Source of the DNA: JAWOHX01 sp046484975
GTDB lineage: Bacteria > Bacillota > Clostridia > DUPQ01
Assembly: GCA_046484975.1 (NCBI GenBank)
Contig: JAWOHX010000001.1
Location: forward strand, 1 to 10,465
Length of the DNA stretch: 10,465 nt
Reading direction: 5' to 3'
Positions within the stretch are counted from its first letter, which is position 1; the number at the start of each line of letters is the position of its first letter. Both the position numbers and the translations under genes were made by a program. Shown piece after piece: positions 5,792 through 10,465 of the stretch. The notes under the pieces were generated by a model, which was given only the letters and a program-made list of their open reading frames with translations, did not search any database and was not told where the DNA came from.

Positions 5792-8163
5792 CGCAGCTCC
5801 CCTCCCAGCTTTTCCCGGACAGCATGCATGATGTCCCCCATCGCCTGGTTGACCTCAATGTCCGTCAGGGTCTTGTCCCTGGAACGGAACACAATGGAAT
5901 ACGCCACACTTTTCTTGTCTTTTTGGACATTTTCCCCTCGGTATACATCGAACAGGCGGACGCTCTCGATGAATCCCCCGCCGTGTTCCCGAATGAGGCC
6001 TTCCACAGCCCCGGACTCGGTTTCCTCATCAATGACAAGGGCGATGTCCCTCGCCACTGCAGGATACCGTGGAAGGGGCTCATAGGTTTTCCGGATCCTG
6101 GAGCACTCGTAGACCAGGTCAAGGGATATTGCAGCGACATAAGTGCTTTCCGGCACCTCAAAGGATTTCGCCACCTCCGGATGGATCTGCCCGGCGATTC
6201 CCATCTCACGGCCTTCGTAAGTGATGAGGGCGCATCTTCCGGGATGGTACATCCTGTTTTCCCTTTCTTTTTTCCAGTCTTCACAAATTCCCATTGCTTC
6301 AAACAGCTCCTCCAGGATGCCTTTGAGCCGGAAGAAATCCCCGGGGACCATTCCCACTGTCAGAATACTTTTCTCCACGGGAAGGGTGTCAACCCCCTTG
6401 GGATGGAAGGTATGGGAAATTTCGTAAAAGCTGCATTCCTCCGCTCTCCTGTTGTGGTTATGGGCGATGACCCCCAGCATCTCCGGCAGGGTGGTGGTCC
6501 GCATGATGCTGTAGTCTTCCCCAAGAGGGTTGAGAATGGGAAGTGCCTCCCTCAGCGGGTCGGACTTGTCAAGGTTCAGCTTGTCGAAGACCTTCGGGCT
6601 GGTGAAGGAATAAGTATATATTTCATGCAGACCGCAGGAGACCATGACCTGGTGGACCCTGTCCCTCAGCATCTGCTTCTCTGTCTTGAGTCCCATGGTG
6701 GACTGTTTTCCGGACAACAGGGTGGCCTTGATTTTGTTGTACCCATAAAACCGGGCCACTTCCTCGGACAAATCCGCCGACGAGACCACATCTCCCCGGA
6801 AAGAAGGCACTTCCACGGCCATATCCTTATCTACGCGGAATTCCAGTTTTTCCAGGATTTCCACCATCTCTTCCGTGGGGATCTCCGTGCCAAGCAGCGC
6901 GTTGATTCTCTGGGGATCCAACAACAGCGTTTTCTTGTCCGGCAGTGGACCATGCTCGTCGATGATCCCCCCCTCCACCTTGCCTGCACCCAGCCTCTCC
7001 ACGAGCTCACAAGCCCGGATGAGGGCGGGAACCGTATTGCATACATCCAGTCCCTTCTCAAATCGGGAGGATGATTCTGTGCGCATGCCCAGTTTCTTTG
7101 CAGAGAGCCTGACGCTCAGGGGATTGAAATGGGCGGATTCGAACAGGATGGTGCGGGTGTGGCTGTCAATCTCGCTCTCACTGCCACCCATCACCCCGGC
7201 CACGGCCACCGGCTTCTTTGCATCGGCAATGACAAGCATGGAGGCATCAAGCTCCCTTTCCTGGCCGTCCAGGGTCGTGATGCATTCCCCTTCCTTTGCC
7301 CTTCTGACCAGAATGCTTTTCCCTGCGATCCGTTCGAGGTCGAAGGCGTGCATGGGCTGGCCGTATTCCAGCATGAGATAATTGGTGATGTCCACAATAT
7401 TGTTGATGGGACGCACACCTGCGTTCCGGAGCCTTTTCCTCATCCATTCCGGAGACGGTTCGATGCGCACGCCGGTGATGATCTTCGCTGAATACCGGCT
7501 GCAAAGATCACCATCTTCAATCAGGACCGAGACATCCTCCGGGACATCTTTTTCCTGGTCATCCTGCATAACGGCATGTCCGGTCCCAAAGGATGTTCCC
7601 AATGCTGCAGCGCTTTCCCTGGCGAGACCGATGATGCTGAAACAATCGGGTCGGTTTGGGGTGATCTCAAATTCCACCACAGCCTCATCCAGTCCCAGGA
7701 GCGCCTTCACATCGGTTCCCGCAGGCACATCTGTCTGCAGGACCAGAATCCCGTCCTCCACAGCGTGGGGATAATCGCTCCCGTTCAGCCCGAGTTCCTC
7801 GAGGGAACACATCATGCCCTCTGAAATCTCCCCCCTCAGGTTCCCCTTCCGGATGACCGTTCCCCCCGCCAGTGTTCCTCCGTCCAGAACCACGGGAACC
7901 ATGTCCCCCCGGGCCACATTTTTGGCCCCGGTGACGACCTGAATGACCTTGCTCCCCACATCCACCTGGGCCAGCAGCAGCTTATCCGCCCCAGGATGCC
8001 TCCGTATGTCCAGCACCTTTCCAACCACGGCCCTTGTGATGTCCTGTCCCAGTTCCCCGATGCTTTCCACCTTGGATCCCGACATGGTCATGGCATCGGC
8101 ATATTCCCGGATTCCCACGGGGATGTCTGTGTATTCCTTCAACCAACTAAGTGGTGCTTTCAT
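5788..8163 (-). CDS. pheT: Phenylalanyl-tRNA synthetase beta subunit
   Basis: The 791-residue beta chain of the alpha2-beta2 synthetase that charges tRNA-Phe; length is normal for bacteria. Domains in order: N-terminal region, EMAP-like tRNA-binding fold (about 40-155, VVGKVLDIRRHPGADKLLLA), B3/B4 editing region (about 165-400, including FEITPNRPDC, RPINNIVDITNY and GQPMHAFD; RTESSSRFEKG), B5 domain (about 405-480, DLSEEVARFYGYNKI), catalytic-like core (about 490-690), and C-terminal FDX-ACB anticodon-binding domain (about 697-791, RYPAVARDIALVID, LFDVYRG). The ATG at 8163 follows AGGAGG, and that Shine-Dalgarno includes the pheS stop codon TAG. It sits 12 bases after pheS and overlaps the thioesterase gene by 4 bases. 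Expression should follow the T-box upstream of pheS. Confidence 0.98.
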   Translation of the reverse strand: MKAPLSWLKEYTDIPVGIREYADAMTMSGSKVESIGELGQDITRAVVGKVLDIRRHPGADKLLLAQVDVGSKVIQVVTGAKNVARGDMVPVVLDGGTLAGGTVIRKGNLRGEISEGMMCSLEELGLNGSDYPHAVEDGILVLQTDVPAGTDVKALLGLDEAVVEFEITPNRPDCFSIIGLARESAAALGTSFGTGHAVMQDDQEKDVPEDVSVLIEDGDLCSRYSAKIITGVRIEPSPEWMRKRLRNAGVRPINNIVDITNYLMLEYGQPMHAFDLERIAGKSILVRRAKEGECITTLDGQERELDASMLVIADAKKPVAVAGVMGGSESEIDSHTRTILFESAHFNPLSVRLSAKKLGMRTESSSRFEKGLDVCNTVPALIRACELVERLGAGKVEGGIIDEHGPLPDKKTLLLDPQRINALLGTEIPTEEMVEILEKLEFRVDKDMAVEVPSFRGDVVSSADLSEEVARFYGYNKIKATLLSGKQSTMGLKTEKQMLRDRVHQVMVSCGLHEIYTYSFTSPKVFDKLNLDKSDPLREALPILNPLGEDYSIMRTTTLPEMLGVIAHNHNRRAEECSFYEISHTFHPKGVDTLPVEKSILTVGMVPGDFFRLKGILEELFEAMGICEDWKKERENRMYHPGRCALITYEGREMGIAGQIHPEVAKSFEVPESTYVAAISLDLVYECSRIRKTYEPLPRYPAVARDIALVIDEETESGAVEGLIREHGGGFIESVRLFDVYRGENVQKDKKSVAYSIVFRSRDKTLTDIEVNQAMGDIMHAVREKLGGELR

Positions 8164-8175
8164 TTCATTCTCCTC

Positions 8176-9195
8176 CTAAAACTGTTTCAAAAACCGGATG
8201 TCATTTTCAAAAAGAAGACGCAGGTCGCTGATGCCGAATCTTGCCATGGCCACCCGTTCCACACCAAGACCGAAGGCGAATCCCGTATAGACCTCCGGAT
8301 TGATGCCGCATTCCGACAGCACATTGGGGTGCACCATCCCAGCCCCCAGGATCTCCACCCATCCTTCCCCTTTGCAGATGCGGCAGCCTGTTCCCCCGCA
8401 GCCCCAGCAGCTCACGTCCACTTCCGCACTGGGTTCGGTGAAGGGAAAATGATGGGGTCTGAGCCTGATCTCGGTTTTTTCACCGAAAAGGCTTTTTGCG
8501 AACAGCCTCAGCGTGCCCGTCAGGTCCCCCATGGAAACCCCTTTGTCCACCACGAGGGCTTCAATCTGATGGAAAATGGGGGAATGGGTGGCATCCACCT
8601 CGTCCGCCCGGTATACCCTGCCCGGGCATATGATCTTGATGGGGGGCGGCTGTTGTTTCATCACCCGCACCTGGACAGGGGATGTCTGGGTCCTCAGAAG
8701 GATGTCAGGGGAAAAATAGAAGGTGTCCTGCTCGTCCCGCGCCGGATGCCCCGGCGGGGTGTTCAGGGCGTCGAAATTGTAGGTGGAGTATTCCACTTCC
8801 GGGCCTTCGGCAATCTGATAACCAAGGCCAAGGAACACCCTTTCCATCTCCTCGATGACCTGGGTCAGGGGATGCTTCCTTCCAAGATGCTTCCGAATCC
8901 CCGGCATGGTGACATCGACGGATTGTTTCTTCAGGTCTTCTGCGGCCTGCCTTGCTTGCATGGAGGAAAGTCCTTCCTCCACCAGAACCTGGATGGTCTC
9001 CCGGACTTCATTGGCCATTTTCCCGATGGCAGGCCTTTCCAGGGGGTTCAATCCTCCCATGTCCCGCAATATCATGGTCAGTTCCCCCTTTTTGCCTAGA
9101 AACCTGACCCGGACATCCTCGATCTCTTTCCACGTTCCGGCATTTTCGACGGCTTTTCTTGCCTGTCTGAGCAATTCGTCAAGCTTTTTTTCCAT
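8176..9195 (-). CDS. pheS: Phenylalanyl-tRNA synthetase alpha subunit
   Basis: The 339-residue catalytic alpha chain, which forms Phe-AMP and aminoacylates tRNA-Phe. An N-terminal coiled coil (about 1-85) is followed by the class II core. Motif 2 is PGRVYRADEVDATHSPIFHQ (191-210), then IEALVVDKG; motif 3 is GLGVERVAMARFG (309-321). GFAFGLG holds the alanine that in E. coli (A294) governs substrate size. C263, C266, C271 and C274 form a CxxC-x4-CxxC knuckle common in Gram-positive PheS. I place the start at the ATG at 9195 (MEKKLDELL), preceded by GGAAAGGGG about nine bases upstream. A longer in-frame reading to 9273 would begin inside the T-box and translate the terminator hairpin, so it is rejected. 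It is controlled by the Phe T-box leader directly upstream. Confidence 0.98.
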   Translation of the reverse strand: MEKKLDELLRQARKAVENAGTWKEIEDVRVRFLGKKGELTMILRDMGGLNPLERPAIGKMANEVRETIQVLVEEGLSSMQARQAAEDLKKQSVDVTMPGIRKHLGRKHPLTQVIEEMERVFLGLGYQIAEGPEVEYSTYNFDALNTPPGHPARDEQDTFYFSPDILLRTQTSPVQVRVMKQQPPPIKIICPGRVYRADEVDATHSPIFHQIEALVVDKGVSMGDLTGTLRLFAKSLFGEKTEIRLRPHHFPFTEPSAEVDVSCWGCGGTGCRICKGEGWVEILGAGMVHPNVLSECGINPEVYTGFAFGLGVERVAMARFGISDLRLLFENDIRFLKQF

Positions 9196-9221
9196 GTCTG
9201 CCAGCCCCTTTCCATATATGC

Positions 9222-9251
9222 AAAAAGCCCCCATCCCAAAGGGACGAAGGC
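9222..9251 (-). terminator. Intrinsic terminator of the Phe T-box
   Basis: The minus strand forms an 11-bp stem, GCCTTCGTCCC (9251-9241) with GGGATGGGGGC (9237-9227), closed by a TTT loop and including three G-U pairs, followed by TTTTT (9226-9222). It lies just after the T-box sequence and 26 bases before the pheS ATG. When uncharged tRNA-Phe binds the upstream T-box bulge, the antiterminator should form instead. Confidence 0.93.
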
Positions 9252-9475
9252 TGCTCTCCGCGGTACCACCCAATTTTCCGGCTTCCCGGACTCTTACACA
9301 TCAATAAAATGCTTGGATTCATAACGGTTCCACCCGGCTTACCCTACTTGATTTCAGACAGCTGCTCCAAAGCGAACTTCATTCTCCATCCTCCCCCGGT
9401 GCTTCCAGCCAGGGCATCCGTTCTCTTTCGGGGCAAAAGGAAAACTACTCCTCTTTTTCATGGCATTTCAAATTT
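9222..9475 (-). ncRNA. T-box riboswitch leader, phenylalanine-specific
   Basis: An untranslated leader that senses uncharged tRNA-Phe and allows read-through into pheST. Reading the minus strand: the AGTA element of the Stem I S-turn lies near the 5' end (about 9450-9446), paired across the loop by GAA; next come G and the specifier TTC (9376-9374), a Phe codon followed by a purine. The conserved AAGTAGGG...CCGTTAT stretch of the stem III region follows (about 9349-9321). The T-box sequence TGGGTGGTACCGCG (9272-9259) matches the consensus at 13 of 14 bases. Its TGGT (9268-9265) can pair with tRNA 3' ACCA, as expected for tRNA-Phe with discriminator A. The leader ends in an intrinsic terminator (9251-9222). 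The 5' limit is set by the predicted transcription start and is approximate. Confidence 0.96.
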
Positions 9476-9513
9476 GAATTCACTATATCATAACAGCCCA
9501 TGGAATTCAAATT
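9471..9513. repeat. 11-bp inverted repeat enclosing the phe promoter
   Basis: Perfect arms AATTTGAATTC (9471-9481) and GAATTCAAATT (9503-9513) are separated by 21 bases. One arm covers the -35 hexamer, the other abuts the -10 and covers the predicted start site; the inner arm also belongs to a 12-bp palindrome TTCAAATTTGAA (9467-9478). The outer arm overlaps the last two bases of the upstream glyoxalase-like stop codon. It may be an operator, or a hairpin at the end of the upstream transcript, although no T-run follows. Confidence 0.6.
9482..9510 (-). promoter_or_regulatory. SigA-like promoter for the pheS-pheT operon
   Basis: On the minus strand TTGAAT (9510-9505) and TATAGT (9487-9482) are exactly 17 bases apart. 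The start should be near 9475, so the mRNA begins with the T-box leader of about 280 bases before the pheS ATG. The -35 lies immediately after the stop codon of the preceding gene. Confidence 0.7.
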
Positions 9514-9880
9514 ATTTTTGGGGCAGGATCTCCACCCAGTACCCGTCAGGATCGCATATGAAGTAGATCCCCATTTCCTTGTTCTCATAGCAAATACAAT
9601 CATTCTTCTTATGAAGCGCATAGGCCTTTTCAAAATCATCCGTGGCAAAGGCGATATGCATCTCGTTGTCCCCCAGGTCATAGGGTTTCTCCCAATCCGC
9701 AAGCCAGGTCAGTTCCAGCCTGTGGGAGGAACGCCCGTCCCCCATGAACACGATGATGAACCTGTTGTCTTTGGCTGTCTTTCTCCGGACTTCCTCCAAC
9801 CCCAGGTTTTCCTTATAGAATCCAATGCTTTTCTCCAGGTCAAAGACATTGATGTTGTTGTGGACGAAAGTAAACTGCAT
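9512..9880 (-). CDS. VOC-family protein, glyoxalase I-like (lactoylglutathione lyase family)
   Basis: A 122-residue vicinal-oxygen-chelate protein made of two beta-alpha-beta-beta-beta repeats. H7, E56 (in HRLELTW), H75 (in EMHIAF) and E117 (in GYWVEIL) match the four metal ligands of E. coli GloA (H5, E56, H74, E122). The ELTW...YDLGDNEMHIAF stretch also resembles GloA closely, so a metal-dependent methylglyoxal-thiol lyase is likely; which thiol is used is unknown. I chose the ATG at 9880, which has GAGGAGA eight bases upstream and begins directly with the first strand. An in-frame ATG at 9928 would overlap the preceding gene and add 16 non-conserved residues. It starts 16 bases after the MBL hydrolase stop and is probably cotranscribed with it. 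Confidence 0.88.
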   Translation of the reverse strand: MQFTFVHNNINVFDLEKSIGFYKENLGLEEVRRKTAKDNRFIIVFMGDGRSSHRLELTWLADWEKPYDLGDNEMHIAFATDDFEKAYALHKKNDCICYENKEMGIYFICDPDGYWVEILPQK

Positions 9881-9896
9881 GATGCCTGTCTCCTCT

Positions 9897-10465
9897 TCAT
9901 TTCTTTTTGTAGAATCCCATTTTATCATAATACCATCTCCCCGCGAGATCTTTTTCCATTGCCCGCAGGACCTGCCCGCTGTCCTGAAAGTGTATGGGGT
10001 ATGCCTTCCCGGGCTTTACGGCATCCATGAAATGATCCAATGACAGGTATCGATGCTTTCCCAGTCTTGGGTCCACAGGGATGAATGCCACATCGATGGT
10101 TGTTCCTTCCAGTTTTCGGATTTCCTCCTTGTATGACTGTTCCATGAATAGGTTCTCTTCGTCAGGCTCCCCTTCCCAATGCCACCAGTTCAGGTCCCCG
10201 GAATGGAAAATCCTCCGTCCCCTGTGCTCCACCAGGAAAGCGATGCCGGCATCATTGGATCGGTATGTCCGTATATCCAGCTGATTGATTCGGGCGTGCG
10301 CATCGTGGGACAAATGGTGCACAGCCTCCATGTTCCGTCCTTTTGGTATGTCATCGGACAGGATACAGGTGACATTTGCATCCTTTCCCCATTGAAGGAT
10401 TTCCGGATTGAAGTGGTCATGGTGGCGGTGAGAGGCGAACACATAAATATCCCGGAACATTTTAA
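9897..10465 (-). CDS. MBL-fold metallo-hydrolase, 5' end cut by window edge
   Basis: At least 187 residues of a metallo-beta-lactamase-fold hydrolase. The metal motif HRHHDH (HxHxDH, residues 11-16 from the ATG at 10460) comes almost at once. It is followed by IFHSGDLNWWHWEGE, with bridging-type D89 preceded by H86, and a late histidine in PIHFQDSG (H157). In this fold one or two strands normally precede HxHxDH by 40-60 residues, and the frame stays open through the right edge. The ATG at 10460 is therefore probably internal and the gene is 5'-truncated here. It resembles the UlaG-like/beta-lactamase superfamily I hydrolases more than glyoxalase II. It lies immediately upstream of the glyoxalase I-like gene. 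The substrate is not known. Confidence 0.87.
   Translation of the reverse strand, partial: KMFRDIYVFASHRHHDHFNPEILQWGKDANVTCILSDDIPKGRNMEAVHHLSHDAHARINQLDIRTYRSNDAGIAFLVEHRGRRIFHSGDLNWWHWEGEPDEENLFMEQSYKEEIRKLEGTTIDVAFIPVDPRLGKHRYLSLDHFMDAVKPGKAYPIHFQDSGQVLRAMEKDLAGRWYYDKMGFYKKK

Noticed and set aside
5824..7074. Long plus-strand open frame (416 codons) opposite pheT
   Set aside because: It is antisense to a fully conserved PheT sequence, has no recognisable domain, and shows His/Gly/Pro-rich shadow composition.
7996..9099. Plus-strand open frame (367 codons) opposite pheT and pheS
   Set aside because: A shadow of two well-supported synthetase genes, with no family motif and no ribosome binding site worth noting.
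9196..9273. N-terminal extension of pheS to an upstream TTG at 9273
   Set aside because: It begins within the T-box sequence and runs through the terminator stem; the ATG at 9195 has a ribosome binding site and gives the family-typical length.
9881..9928. Upstream ATG for the glyoxalase-like gene
   Set aside because: It overlaps the end of the MBL gene and adds non-conserved residues; the ATG at 9880 has GAGGAGA at correct spacing.

Overview
The window reads as a chromosomal segment of a Gram-positive (Firmicutes/Clostridia-type) bacterium. The evidence is a T-box riboswitch controlling phenylalanyl-tRNA synthetase, strong purine-rich Shine-Dalgarno sites, SigA-like promoters with short AT-rich intergenic gaps, TTG starts, and a PheS carrying a four-cysteine knuckle. 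Every supported gene lies on the minus strand, so transcription runs from high to low coordinates. No tRNA, rRNA, CRISPR array, insertion sequence or phage gene was seen, and both window edges cut a gene.

In transcription order: (1) 10465-9512, an MBL-fold hydrolase cut at its 5' end by the window edge, followed 16 bases later by a glyoxalase I-like VOC protein. (2) 9513-9196, a promoter inside an 11-bp inverted repeat, then a complete phenylalanine T-box leader (UUC specifier, UGGU tRNA-end binding site, factor-independent terminator). (3) 9195-5393, pheS, pheT and a PaaI-like hotdog thioesterase, tightly spaced or overlapping and probably one operon. (4) 5392-1001, a self-contained module of OmpR-family response regulator, sensor histidine kinase, four-helix MacB/FtsX-type permease and ABC ATPase, with a promoter preceded by two half-sites 11 bp apart. 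(5) 1000-840, an intergenic region with an inverted repeat and a SigA-like promoter. (6) 839-1, the N-terminal 279 codons of GTP-dependent PEP carboxykinase, cut by the left edge.

Functionally, the phe operon should be induced when uncharged tRNA-Phe accumulates. The four-gene module looks like an envelope-sensing circuit in which the kinase and regulator control their own operon and hence the transporter; the transported substrate cannot be read from sequence. PEP carboxykinase links the TCA and C4 acids to PEP and has its own promoter. Most of the window is well-understood housekeeping. The parts most worth checking are the uncharacterised regulator-kinase-permease-ATPase module with its candidate autoregulatory site, and the thioesterase translationally coupled to pheT. 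I do not see a clearly unprecedented system.
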